Source: a virus
Virus record (IMG/VR): IMGVR_UViG_3300028393_000233
Coordinates: 1-32,066 of that record
Reading direction: 5' to 3' (one strand)
Length of the DNA stretch: 32,066 nucleotides
Position numbers and translations under genes: made by a program. The notes below the pieces were generated by a model. That model did not search any database. It was not told where the DNA came from and saw nothing but the letters and a program-made list of their open reading frames with translations. How positions within the stretch are numbered: position 1 is the stretch's first letter; each line of letters starts with the position of its first letter. This document shows positions 15,008-20,885 of the stretch, in pieces.

Positions 15008-15035
15008 ATCTGTTATTCGTTGGAGGTTTTTCATA

Positions 15036-15224
15036 TTAAAACAATGATAATTGCATTTCTTTTTTAACTGTTAAGTCATTAATAATTTCATTCCTACGAA
15101 TTAAAGTATTTTTTAATTGATTTATCCAGTATTTTTTTTGATATGGAAATTGATTTTTTTTAATAAATGAAATATACATTAAAATTTGCCATTGCATAAC
15201 CTCTTTATAATACCTCTTTGTCAT
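15036..15224 (-). CDS. Hypothetical protein, 62 aa
   Basis: This protein is not recognised. It is a basic, aromatic-rich helical peptide (Y-Y-K-E-V-M-Q-W-Q-I-L-M-Y; later R-R-N-E-I-I-N-D-L) ending M-Q-L-S-L-F. The terminal S-L-F could in principle resemble a sliding-clamp binding peptide (Q-L-S-L-F, compare QxxLF), an inference worth noting because it lies between recombination and replication modules. It follows the DUF3127 gene after a small hairpin. Confidence 0.55.
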   Translation of the reverse strand: MTKRYYKEVMQWQILMYISFIKKNQFPYQKKYWINQLKNTLIRRNEIINDLTVKKEMQLSLF

Positions 15225-15240
15225 ATCAATTCTTTTAAAT

Positions 15241-15264
15241 AACGCCCCAAGTTAATGAGGCGTT
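15241..15264 (-). terminator. Small hairpin between DUF3127 and 62-aa genes
   Basis: AACGCCCC (15241-15248) pairs with GAGGCGTT (15257-15264) in an 8-bp stem with one G-T pair and an 8-base loop. On the minus strand it is followed by ATTTAAAAG, a poor T-run, so it is at most a weak terminator or processing site. On the plus strand TTTTG follows. It separates the recombination genes from the 62-aa gene. Confidence 0.4.
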
Positions 15265-15273
15265 TTGTTAGTG

Positions 15274-15546
15274 TTAGTTTTTTTCGATTTTCCAACCCTT
15301 TACCGAATTAAAATATTTAGTTTCTCCTTGGGGATTAACCCACTCTCGACCCCCTAAATTGATTGATACTTTTACCGATTGACCTACTTCGTAAAAATCT
15401 AATAAACTTCCTTTATCCTGTGGGAATTCAATCGCAATGCTTTGCGGATATTGTTCTTCAGTTGATATTACCAATTCTCTTTTTTTATACGATGCACTAA
15501 TTTCTTGAGTCGCTCCGATTACTTTAATCGTTCCGATTACTTCCAT
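15274..15546 (-). CDS. DUF3127 OB-fold, probable ssDNA-binding protein
   Basis: This 90-aa protein closely follows the DUF3127 pattern common in Bacteroidota and their phages. It has G-T-I-K-V-I-G-A-T-Q-E (5-15), K-K-R-E-L-V-I-S-T (21-29), E-Q-Y-P-Q (31-35), and the C-terminal G-R-E-W-V-N-P-Q-G-E (66-75) with T-K-Y-F-N-S-V (76-82). The family is a small single-domain OB-fold thought to bind single-stranded DNA. Here it overlaps the YqaJ exonuclease gene by 10 bases, so it likely coats ssDNA made by that nuclease during recombination. Confidence 0.88.
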   Translation of the reverse strand: MEVIGTIKVIGATQEISASYKKRELVISTEEQYPQSIAIEFPQDKGSLLDFYEVGQSVKVSINLGGREWVNPQGETKYFNSVKGWKIEKN

Positions 15547-16154
15547 TGTTGATTTGTTTTAATTTTGTTAATGTATTCATTTTTAATTTCGATTACTTCC
15601 TGTAATCGTTCTTTTATTTTCTCAATCATAACTTCGTCACGTTCAACGATAATTTCATGATGGTATTCTGTTCCCTCGTGAACTAAATAATTAAAAAAAT
15701 ACGCCTTGTTTCTATCCGTGGATAACATTTGCATCTGCATTTGAGCGTAATACTTCGGATCAACTTCATTTGTAGCTACTAATTTAAAAAATGTACTCGA
15801 TTTCGGGCATTTAATTTCTAAGATTGCATTGTCTGAAACTAAACCATCCGGAGAAGCTCCCGAGTGTTCGCAATTATCAAAGAAACCGCAGTTAGTTACT
15901 TCTAAAAACTCCAAAGATTTAATTTCTTTAAACTTTGCAAACGCTAGAGGTTCTGTGTCAATCCCGTTTTGCATGTCAAAGCTAATATAATTCTCTTCAA
16001 ACTCTCCATAAAGCGACTCAATAGCTTTATCAATAGCGTAATTTTTACCAGTTTCTCCAATTCCACGAACTCCAAGAATTTTAATAATTTCGGAGGCGGT
16101 AAATTTCCCGTACCGTTGTTGTTTCCAACTGTCTATCCTTTGTAATTGTTCCAT
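15537..16154 (-). CDS. YqaJ-like viral recombinase exonuclease
   Basis: This 205-aa protein is of the lambda-exonuclease/YqaJ type. It has R-Y-G-K-F-T-A-S-E-I (14-23, the 'R.g.iTaS.i' entry), G64..E68, S-P-D-G (101-104, Asp103), L-E-I-K-C-P (112-117, the E113/K115 pair), and Y-Y-A-Q-M-Q-M-Q-M (135-143). These are the motifs of the PD-(D/E)XK fold acting 5'-to-3' on double-stranded DNA ends. It produces single strands for annealing. It overlaps the 171-aa gene by 22 bases and the OB-fold gene by 10. No RecT/Erf/Redbeta-type annealing protein is recognisable; the 171-aa product is the candidate partner. Confidence 0.93.
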   Translation of the reverse strand: MEQLQRIDSWKQQRYGKFTASEIIKILGVRGIGETGKNYAIDKAIESLYGEFEENYISFDMQNGIDTEPLAFAKFKEIKSLEFLEVTNCGFFDNCEHSGASPDGLVSDNAILEIKCPKSSTFFKLVATNEVDPKYYAQMQMQMLSTDRNKAYFFNYLVHEGTEYHHEIIVERDEVMIEKIKERLQEVIEIKNEYINKIKTNQQWK

Positions 16155-16648
16155 TTTGTTTCAATTTCTTTAGTTAATGTATAATTTTTAGTAATCATTT
16201 CAATAGTTGCATTAGCTTTCTTTGCGGCTTCAAAATTTGCCTCGGTAAAGTTTGGCAATACTTTATTTAAAACTGGCTGTAATGGCTTAATTCGTATCCC
16301 GTCGGTAATTGCTCCCATCATTTTAACATTACGGTCCACAAACAACTCGATTAACATACCTTTCCAATTCTCTATAACGTGGCATTCTTTACCAACTAAT
16401 CCATTTTTCTTTGCAAATCCTGCTAAAATTTTGTTATTAGTAGAATTTAATTTTAACGGTTTAATATTTTCTACAAAATGTAAAAATATACCGTCCATTT
16501 TAGTACCTGAAACATCAACATTTGTTTCATACTTTACTTCCTTAATGCTGAAAATCAATTTAATTCCAGCAGTTTCCATAGCATCTAAATCAGCACTCGC
16601 AAGGTGTGTAGATTTACGATATTGTCTCCAGTCGGTTTTAGTTTCCAT
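16133..16648 (-). CDS. Unknown 171-aa protein paired with YqaJ exonuclease
   Basis: I do not recognise a domain with confidence. The protein starts T-D-W-R-Q-Y-R-K-S-T-H-L-A-S-A-D-L (5-21). It continues with alternating beta strands (L-I-F-S-I-K-E-V, I-F-L-H-F-V-E-N) and K-M-M-G-A-I-T-D-G-I-R-I (109-120). It resembles, in layout, short beta-rich proteins encoded beside YqaJ in other Bacteroidota phages. The C-terminal 40 residues are helical. Tight coupling with YqaJ (22-base overlap) and the OB-fold gene makes a recombination role likely, for example strand annealing or DNA-end loading. That is inference. Confidence 0.7.
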   Translation of the reverse strand: METKTDWRQYRKSTHLASADLDAMETAGIKLIFSIKEVKYETNVDVSGTKMDGIFLHFVENIKPLKLNSTNNKILAGFAKKNGLVGKECHVIENWKGMLIELFVDRNVKMMGAITDGIRIKPLQPVLNKVLPNFTEANFEAAKKANATIEMITKNYTLTKEIETKWNNYKG

Positions 16649-16808
16649 TTTCTGTAGTTCTTAAAATTGATAATCCATTAAATTTTTCATACCAGTAAAG
16701 CATACTTTTAGTGCTTTCCTCTGCTTTTTGTGTTTGTTTAATCAATTGGCTTTCTAATTGCTCAATTAACAACATTTTTTCTTGTAAAATTTTTAATAAT
16801 GTTTCCAT
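16638..16808 (-). CDS. 56-aa coiled-coil peptide, first gene of recombination operon
   Basis: This ORF runs from the ATG at 16808 to a stop 11 bases inside the 171-aa gene. Residues 1-36 form a heptad-like helix rich in Leu, Glu, Lys and Gln (L-L-K-I-L-Q-E-K-M-L-L-I-E-Q-L), likely a coiled coil. Then M-L-Y-W-Y-E-K-F-N-G-L-S follows. It has a dedicated leader with a pseudoknot. No family is known. It may be a dimeric accessory factor, or a small regulator whose translation couples to the 171-aa gene. Confidence 0.62.
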   Translation of the reverse strand: METLLKILQEKMLLIEQLESQLIKQTQKAEESTKSMLYWYEKFNGLSILRTTENGN

Positions 16809-16824
16809 TTTTTTTAAATAAATA

Positions 16825-16890
16825 CCCGAACTAAAAGAGGTAAGGCACTCTTAAAATTCGGGATTTGTTTTTTTCGTTCGACCGCCTTAC
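16825..16890 (-). promoter_or_regulatory. Pseudoknotted 5' leader of the recombination operon
   Basis: A hairpin is formed by CCCGAA (16825-16830) with TTCGGG (16857-16862), extended inward by AAGAG (16835-16839) with CTCTT (16848-16852). Its 8-base loop (16840-16847) contains GTAAGGC, which is perfectly complementary to GCCTTAC at 16884-16890. On the minus-strand RNA the order is GUAAGGC, hairpin 5' arm, loop GCCUUAC, hairpin 3' arm, which is an H-type pseudoknot. It ends 16 bases before the ATG at 16808 and begins about 17 bases after a -7 box. It could be a translational operator, an attenuator or a riboswitch-like element. No known class was recognised. Confidence 0.55.
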
Positions 16891-16906
16891 TTGTCGTTTT
16901 GTTTTG

Positions 16907-16914
16907 CAAATATA
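16907..16914 (-). promoter_or_regulatory. Promoter -7 box of recombination operon
   Basis: TATATTTG on the minus strand is an exact TAnnTTTG box, about 100 bases upstream of the first gene and just before the pseudoknot leader. No TTG lies at -33. The same octamer serves the early promoter (21384-21391) and the homing-endonuclease leader (20070-20077). Confidence 0.45.
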
Positions 16915-16944
16915 ATACTTTATTTTAATTAAATGCGTTTTTAT

Positions 16945-17136
16945 TTAAATATTTTGATCCTCCCAAAATATTATTGATAAAATAATAGATGCTAAAACAT
17001 AAATTCTTAAAAAAATAAAAGAAATGCTTATTTTAATAATGCTGAAAGTTATAAAACAAGCACCTAAATATAATACAATACCTACTACTAAAGGTACTAT
17101 TAAAATAAATAATAAAATTAATAAAAATTCTTTCAT
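16945..17136 (-). CDS. Small membrane protein, 63 aa
   Basis: This protein is strongly hydrophobic, with two membrane segments (about residues 4-26 and 32-56), a single N-terminal Lys and a short acidic tail (W-E-D-Q-N-I). It is not recognised. It overlaps the upstream 45-aa gene by ATGA and is the last gene of the early small-gene operon. An inner-membrane effector, for example in superinfection exclusion, is possible but not shown. Confidence 0.55.
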   Translation of the reverse strand: MKEFLLILLFILIVPLVVGIVLYLGACFITFSIIKISISFIFLRIYVLASIILSIIFWEDQNI

Positions 17137-17270
17137 AATAAATTCATTTTACTTTCAATTATATAAAATCCGTCTTTAATAACTATATCAGGAATAGGTC
17201 TATAATATTTCGTGTACCCATTTAAATTTTTATCTTTTAATTTCTGTGCTTGTTCCTTTGTGTATTTCAT
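17133..17270 (-). CDS. 45-aa hypothetical protein in early operon
   Basis: This short ORF is linked by ATGA overlaps to genes on both sides (17267-17270 and 17133-17136), so translation is probable. It starts M-K-Y-T-K-E-Q-A and contains G-Y-T-K-Y-Y-R-P-I-P-D-I-V, a pattern often seen at small protein cores, then I-I-E-S-K. No family is known. Confidence 0.58.
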   Translation of the reverse strand: MKYTKEQAQKLKDKNLNGYTKYYRPIPDIVIKDGFYIIESKMNLL

Positions 17271-17521
17271 AGTTTTTCTATTTCTTGTTTAACTTCTTGC
17301 CAATATTCATAATGAATTTCATAATTAAATTTAGCAGCATCACATATTTTTATAATTTCAGATAAAAACATTGATTCCATTTTAATAAGTTCATCAACGG
17401 CTATTAATGCACAACGGATACTTTCAGTAGGATCTTGGTATAGAATATACTCTTTTTTTTCAGTATCGTGAAAATGATTGAATTTAGTTACTAAATCTTT
17501 AGCTTTCTCTTTTGAATTCAT
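17267..17521 (-). CDS. 84-aa hypothetical protein
   Basis: This protein is not recognised by domain, but it has an architecture seen in many small Flavobacterium phage proteins: charged N-terminus, T-K-F-N-H-F (12-17), C-A-L-I-A-V-D-E-L-I (38-47), and a C-terminal Y-W-Q-E-V-K-Q-E-I-E. It is all-helical. It is joined by ATGA overlaps to the genes on both sides. Confidence 0.65.
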   Translation of the reverse strand: MNSKEKAKDLVTKFNHFHDTEKKEYILYQDPTESIRCALIAVDELIKMESMFLSEIIKICDAAKFNYEIHYEYWQEVKQEIEKL

Positions 17522-17718
17522 AATTTATTTTCTTTTTTATAGATTTCTAATAATTCTTTTGTTGAATATTCATCATAAATAATATCTTCATTATATCTAA
17601 TTACTAACCACTCCGCAAATCTAATAGCAAATTCATCTGCTATTTGTTCGCAAGCTTTTTCCCAATCTGCAATGTCTCTATCTAAAACCATTGTATTAAA
17701 CTTTTCTTTTAGTTTCAT
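17518..17718 (-). CDS. 66-aa hypothetical protein, paralogue of 18368-18568
   Basis: The protein has E-F-A-I-R-F-A-E-W-L (29-38) and ends E-L-L-E-I-Y-K-K-E-N-K-L. The gene at 18368-18568 has the same layout (E-F-A-I-S-F, E-L-I-E-I-Y, E-N-R-K) and the same length of 66 aa, so the two are paralogues. The overlap with the upstream gene is one base at 17718. Function is unknown. Confidence 0.65.
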   Translation of the reverse strand: MKLKEKFNTMVLDRDIADWEKACEQIADEFAIRFAEWLVIRYNEDIIYDEYSTKELLEIYKKENKL

Positions 17719-18056
17719 TATCTATTTATTTTGTTTACAATTCCTTCTATACTCTTTTGATCCTTCCTGTAAGCATCTATGATGTGACAAATATTTTCCA
17801 TATCATAAATAGCAATTTCACTAACTTTTTTTATAAACGTGTCGAAAACGGAATATACTGCATCGGTAGCATTATCATCACGTTCAAAAAATTTATCATA
17901 GTGGTTTTGCTCTGCTTTGATTAACTCTACCAAAACGCTGTTTAATTTGTTTTTAAGCGATTGTTTATAGTATGGTGTATATTTTATTTGTTCAAGTTGG
18001 TTTAGTGCAATCTGGCAACTCATAACGCTGTTAGTTATTTTATCCTCTATTTTCAT
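17718..18056 (-). CDS. 112-aa hypothetical helical protein
   Basis: This protein is all-helical and charged. Landmarks are I-A-L-N-Q-L-E-Q-I (16-24), E-L-I-K-A-E-Q-N-H-Y-D-K-F-F-E-R-D-D (45-62), and D-A-V-Y-S-V-F (66-72). I do not know a domain name. It overlaps the upstream gene by 17 bases, the same distance as the 18384 start, and the downstream gene by one. Confidence 0.65.
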   Translation of the reverse strand: MKIEDKITNSVMSCQIALNQLEQIKYTPYYKQSLKNKLNSVLVELIKAEQNHYDKFFERDDNATDAVYSVFDTFIKKVSEIAIYDMENICHIIDAYRKDQKSIEGIVNKINR

Positions 18057-18384
18057 AATTCAATTCTGTATTAGTTAAAGCAAAAAAAAAGTTTTGAAGT
18101 TGGTGGATATACTCAAGCACTACGCTACTACCGTAATCAACTATTTTCCCTTCTCTAATAACAAATAGTCTATCTTTTATTCTATATTGATTAGCATAAC
18201 TTTTACTTACTTCTGCTCCAAATCTCAATAACCATTCTTCATTTAGTGGTATTGGTTCGATTATATTTAATTCAATACTGTAATCTAAATTCATAAAATT
18301 ACTTTTTGATATGACTTTATTATATTCTCTAAGCGAATCATATACTAAATTTCCTATTCTAAAATCTTTATTTTCTATTTTCAT
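18040..18384 (-). CDS. 114-aa hypothetical protein
   Basis: From the start at 18384 the protein begins M-K-I-E-N-K-D-F-R-I-G-N-L-V, a form I associate with 'RIGN' small phage proteins of Bacteroidota. The middle includes E-P-I-P-L-N-E-E-W-L-L-R-F-G (44-57). This start gives the same 17-base overlap as the next gene's; the ATG at 18399 would give 32. Function is unknown. Confidence 0.68.
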   Translation of the reverse strand: MKIENKDFRIGNLVYDSLREYNKVISKSNFMNLDYSIELNIIEPIPLNEEWLLRFGAEVSKSYANQYRIKDRLFVIREGKIVDYGSSVVLEYIHQLQNFFFALTNTELNYENRG

Positions 18385-18568
18385 CTTGGTAAATTTCAAT
18401 TAATTCATCCACATTTTTACTCCAGTATAACTCTGGATGATTCATTTTTAATAGTTTTAAAAACCTACTAAAACTAATTGCAAATTCTTTTACAAACTCC
18501 TCTTGTTTATCAATTTTATCAGAGTTCCATGTTTCTTGATTAATTTCGAGTAGTCTATTTCTTATCAT
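18368..18568 (-). CDS. 66-aa hypothetical protein, paralogue of 17518-17718
   Basis: The start at 18568 (M-I-R-N-R-L-L) forms an ATGA overlap with the upstream stop and gives exactly 66 aa, the length of its paralogue. Two ATGs further up, in M-G-K-N-M-G-K-N, would only lengthen the overlap. Shared elements are E-F-A-I-S-F, E-L-I-E-I-Y and E-N-R-K at the end. It was probably created by duplication within the operon. Confidence 0.66.
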   Translation of the reverse strand: MIRNRLLEINQETWNSDKIDKQEEFVKEFAISFSRFLKLLKMNHPELYWSKNVDELIEIYQDENRK

Positions 18569-18792
18569 ATTTTTTCCCATGTTCTTCCCCAATTAATATT
18601 TTTAATTTCTTTTAATAACTCTTCGCAAGTTGCGTATGTCTTTTTACTTAAATAGGACTTCCTACCGTCTTGTCCTAAACATAAACTTCTTTCCTGTGAA
18701 ATCGACCATCTTTCGTAAACGCTTAATCTAGTGTATCGCATTACATCGGCTTCGTATTTCAATACTTCGGTAAATTCTGTAAATGAAATCAT
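18565..18792 (-). CDS. 75-aa hypothetical protein
   Basis: This protein is not recognised. It contains V-Y-E-R-W-S-I-S-Q-E-R-S and C-L-G-Q-D-G-R-K-S, and ends N-W-G-R-T-W-E-K-I. It has mixed charge with several Trp. It overlaps the next gene by ATGA and follows the preceding stop by 4 bases. Confidence 0.62.
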   Translation of the reverse strand: MISFTEFTEVLKYEADVMRYTRLSVYERWSISQERSLCLGQDGRKSYLSKKTYATCEELLKEIKNINWGRTWEKI

Positions 18793-18796
18793 AATT

Positions 18797-19018
18797 TTAT
18801 TTGTTTTTAAATGTTTCGTTATAATATTCTTCTCCAGTTAATATATAAGTATAGTTTGAAATACCTCTACTTTGTTTGGTTTTTTTACCATGTGCATCAA
18901 TAATCTGTTGCTTTTCTATTTCTTTGGCTTGGTTATGAATTTCTTTTGGAATACCATCTGATAATAATCCAAATTTTGACATTTCAAATAATAACCATTC
19001 TACTGCTGTTTGTCTCAT
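18797..19018 (-). CDS. 73-aa hypothetical protein, 'QTAVEWL' type
   Basis: The N-terminus R-Q-T-A-V-E-W-L-L-F-E resembles the start of small conserved proteins found in many Flavobacteriia phages, in which A-V-E-W-L is followed by a central I-E-K-Q-Q-I-I-D-A-H block. Here it includes Q-A-K-E-I-E-K-Q-Q-I-I-D-A-H (31-44). The function of that family is unknown. It overlaps the preceding gene by ATGA. Confidence 0.68.
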   Translation of the reverse strand: MRQTAVEWLLFEMSKFGLLSDGIPKEIHNQAKEIEKQQIIDAHGKKTKQSRGISNYTYILTGEEYYNETFKNK

Positions 19019-19212
19019 AATTTTACTTCTATTTGGTTAATTTTATCCTGTTCTAAAAGCGAAATCAATCTGTTATCGCTTTGTTTTTTAATTTCAATTT
19101 GATTAAAGGCTTCCATCATTTGCTCGTTATTTGAAATGTCACCCCCTAAATTCGCGAACCATGTTTGAAAACGTGCGCACTCATCGACCCATTTAGTTAT
19201 TTTATTATCCAT
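19015..19212 (-). CDS. 65-aa hypothetical protein
   Basis: This protein is not recognised. The N-terminal half has W-V-D-E-C-A-R-F-Q-T-W-F (8-19). The C-terminal half is acidic/basic helical and ends I-N-Q-I-E-V-K-L. It is the first gene after the homing endonuclease stop, 10 bases downstream of it, so the endonuclease was inserted immediately in front of it. Confidence 0.62.
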   Translation of the reverse strand: MDNKITKWVDECARFQTWFANLGGDISNNEQMMEAFNQIEIKKQSDNRLISLLEQDKINQIEVKL

Positions 19213-19222
19213 AATTTTAATT

Positions 19223-19987
19223 TTAAATTAATATAAATTTTGTGTTATTTTTTCTTTTATTATTTAATTTTCTGCCTAATAATTTTATTTTAAATATTTT
19301 TTCAACTTCAGAAATGGAATTATAAATTATTTTAGTCTCAATGTCCATAACTTTTTTCTTTACTGTTGAATTATCAGATATTAATTTTTTAGTCTCATTA
19401 CTTACTTTTCTTAATTTACTTGTTATTCTTATTTTTTCTTTATGTTCTTCAGATAATTTTTTACCATAAGAATAATGATTTATTCCAAAAACACTTTTTT
19501 TACCTTTATTAGAATTACTAATTTTTAATTTTGTTTCTTCACTATGTTTATAATTTTTATTATTTAAAACTGATTTATTAATTGCCTCAATACTTCTTTT
19601 TCTGCCTTTTAATTTTAAACCAATTTTTAAACCAATTTGAATATCTCTTTTTTTGCCAGTCAAGCTTAATCTAATTTTATTTTTAGTTTCAATACTTAAT
19701 TTTCCACTTTTATCATTAGTTGTAGTTAATTTACAATTTAACCCCGTTTTTAAAACATCATAAACATCTTGATAATATCTTTCACGTTCATTTAATAATT
19801 CAAGACTACACTTTTCTATTATTTCAAAAATATGATTTTGAACATTGTATTTTAAAAAAGATTTATATAAAACTATTTGATTTTTACAATTTAATAATCT
19901 ATAATTATTAAAACGTTTTTCAATGTTTATACTTTGTCCAATATAAACACGATTTGTAGGTGATGTAATTTTGTATATTCCTATCAT
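19223..19987 (-). CDS. Free-standing GIY-YIG homing endonuclease with NUMOD3 repeats
   Basis: From Met at 19987 this is a 254-aa protein. It has G-I-Y (3-5), Y-I-G (15-17) and Arg25 in E-K-R-F, the active-site signature of GIY-YIG nucleases. A Glu follows in the S-L-E-L-L-N-E-R-E segment. From about residue 110 there are lysine-rich repeats of the NUMOD3 DNA-binding type (S-I-E-T-K-N-K-I, S-E-E-T-K-L-K-I-S, S-E-E-H-K-E-K-I). The upstream 31 codons of the longer frame come from the leader. Such genes make a break in unoccupied sites and copy themselves between phage genomes. Neighbouring genes are intact, so this is not in an intron. A pseudoknot and -7 box directly upstream suggest own expression control. 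Confidence 0.92.
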   Translation of the reverse strand: MIGIYKITSPTNRVYIGQSINIEKRFNNYRLLNCKNQIVLYKSFLKYNVQNHIFEIIEKCSLELLNERERYYQDVYDVLKTGLNCKLTTTNDKSGKLSIETKNKIRLSLTGKKRDIQIGLKIGLKLKGRKRSIEAINKSVLNNKNYKHSEETKLKISNSNKGKKSVFGINHYSYGKKLSEEHKEKIRITSKLRKVSNETKKLISDNSTVKKKVMDIETKIIYNSISEVEKIFKIKLLGRKLNNKRKNNTKFILI

Positions 19988-19993
19988 AAAAGT

Positions 19994-20061
19994 AAATTCC
20001 CATTCAATTATACCGCCAAGTGATAAAAGAATGGGAATTTTTAAGTTCTTAATCTTGGCGG
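19994..20061 (-). promoter_or_regulatory. H-type pseudoknot in homing-endonuclease leader
   Basis: Two interleaved perfect inverted repeats are present: AAATTCCCATTC (19994-20005) with GAATGGGAATTT (20029-20040), 12 bp, and CCGCCAAG (20013-20020) with CTTGGCGG (20054-20061), 8 bp. Because each arm lies between the arms of the other pair, the minus-strand RNA can form an H-type pseudoknot with connecting lengths 13, 8 and 7 bases. The last stem ends 6 bases before the ATG at 19987, so it may hide the ribosome entry site. No known riboswitch was recognised, and the region is too small for a group I intron core. Confidence 0.65.
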
Positions 20062-20069
20062 ATTTAAAG

Positions 20070-20077
20070 CAAATATA
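20070..20077 (-). promoter_or_regulatory. Promoter -7 box of the homing endonuclease
   Basis: TATATTTG on the minus strand sits 8 bases before the first pseudoknot arm, so a transcript begun about 6-10 bases downstream would start with the structured leader. No TTG at -33 is seen. Identical octamers occur at 16907-16914 and 21384-21391. Confidence 0.45.
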
Positions 20078-20083
20078 CAAATT

Positions 20084-20320
20084 TTATTTTAAATTATTGA
20101 TTATTGAATTTATATTATTTTCAAAAAAAATTAGTTCCGTTTGCTTTGCTACATCATAAAGAAACTGTAATGCGATTTTAGAAACTCTTATTTTTTTTTC
20201 GAGTTCATTTACATATTCTTTTGCTTCGTTGCTTTGGTCATCTTGAGATAGCCAAAAATTATCCGATGCACTTGGCTCGTAGTCGTGGTCCTCTGTTGGG
20301 TCGTTTTTATATTTTGTCAT
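20084..20320 (-). CDS. 78-aa hypothetical protein
   Basis: This protein is not recognised. The N-terminus is acidic (D-P-T-E-D-H-D-Y-E-P-S) and rich in Asp/Glu. Residues 33-54 form a helix (E-A-K-E-Y-V-N-E-L-E-K-K), likely a coiled coil, and the C-terminus is N-S-I-I-N-N-L-K. It ends 7 bases before the homing-endonuclease promoter box and is intact across the insertion point. Confidence 0.62.
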   Translation of the reverse strand: MTKYKNDPTEDHDYEPSASDNFWLSQDDQSNEAKEYVNELEKKIRVSKIALQFLYDVAKQTELIFFENNINSIINNLK

Positions 20321-20322
20321 AG

Positions 20323-20556
20323 TTAATAATGTATTTCTAATTTTCCGTTTACTAATTTAATTGTACTTTGTTTTGTAATTAAATTTATTTTAAAATTAGA
20401 GTTAAGTAATTGTTTTATTATTTCTATTTCATGAGATAAAGTTGGTAAATCATTATTAAAAAAATTTTCATAGTTTCCTTCAAATTGTAATCTTATAAAA
20501 ATAAAATCACATATTAATCTATCTCTAAACTCCCCTGAATAATTACAGTTTGTCAT
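20323..20556 (-). CDS. 77-aa hypothetical protein
   Basis: This protein is not recognised. It starts M-T-N-C-N-Y-S-G and has F-I-F-I-R-L-Q-F (18-25) and a helix L-S-H-E-I-E-I-I-K-Q-L. The end is a strand pair (T-I-K-L-V-N-G-K-L-E-I). It overlaps the preceding gene by 14 bases. Confidence 0.58.
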   Translation of the reverse strand: MTNCNYSGEFRDRLICDFIFIRLQFEGNYENFFNNDLPTLSHEIEIIKQLLNSNFKINLITKQSTIKLVNGKLEIHY

Positions 20557-20695
20557 TTTTATAAGTTTTACAAATTACATCGATTGCTTTTAATATTTCG
20601 GGCATTGCTTTTAACGGTAAAAATCTGTGAAATCGTTTTAATTCCGTTTGTTCCTTCCATTTGTAGGGGCGTCCTACTGGGTTTTTATTACTCAT
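20543..20695 (-). CDS. 50-aa basic protein with GRP motif
   Basis: The start at 20695 gives an 8-base overlap with the preceding stop; the earlier ATG at 20737 would overlap by 50 bases. The protein has N-P-V-G-R-P-Y-K-W-K (5-14), a G-R-P segment of the kind found in AT-hook and small phage DNA-binding proteins, followed by a helix (A-M-P-E-I-L-K-A-I-D-V-I). DNA binding, possibly ribbon-helix-helix-like, is inferred. Confidence 0.6.
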   Translation of the reverse strand: MSNKNPVGRPYKWKEQTELKRFHRFLPLKAMPEILKAIDVICKTYKNDKL

Positions 20696-20885
20696 TTTTA
20701 AAGGGTTTACCGCACGTTTGGCAGTGGTTAATTTCAAATTCTAAATGAAAGTGTTCTTGTCTTAATTTATAATATCTTTCGATGTCGTGAAAGTATCTAC
20801 TTGCTTCTTTTAAATCAATTGAAACGGAATATTGTAATCGTTCCATTTTTTTCTCAAGGCTTTTTAATTTTGCTTTTGGTGTCAT
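20688..20885 (-). CDS. 65-aa coiled-coil protein with CxxC near C-terminus
   Basis: The start at 20885 makes an ATGA overlap with the membrane-protein gene. The longer frame's first 21 residues (hydrophobic, Tyr/Phe/Trp rich) are only the other frame of that gene. Most of the protein is a charged helix (K-L-K-S-L-E-K-K-M-E-R-L-Q), and the end has C-Q-T-C-G-K, half of a zinc-binding knuckle. Function is unknown. Confidence 0.65.
   Translation of the reverse strand: MTPKAKLKSLEKKMERLQYSVSIDLKEASRYFHDIERYYKLRQEHFHLEFEINHCQTCGKPFKNE

Noticed and set aside
19987-20080. 31-residue N-terminal extension of the homing endonuclease
   Set aside because: It is encoded by the pseudoknot leader. GIY-YIG proteins begin directly before the GIY motif.
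19223-20320. Group I intron carrying the GIY-YIG gene
   Set aside because: Flanking genes are complete and not split, and less than 100 bases separate the upstream stop and the endonuclease start, too little for an intron core.
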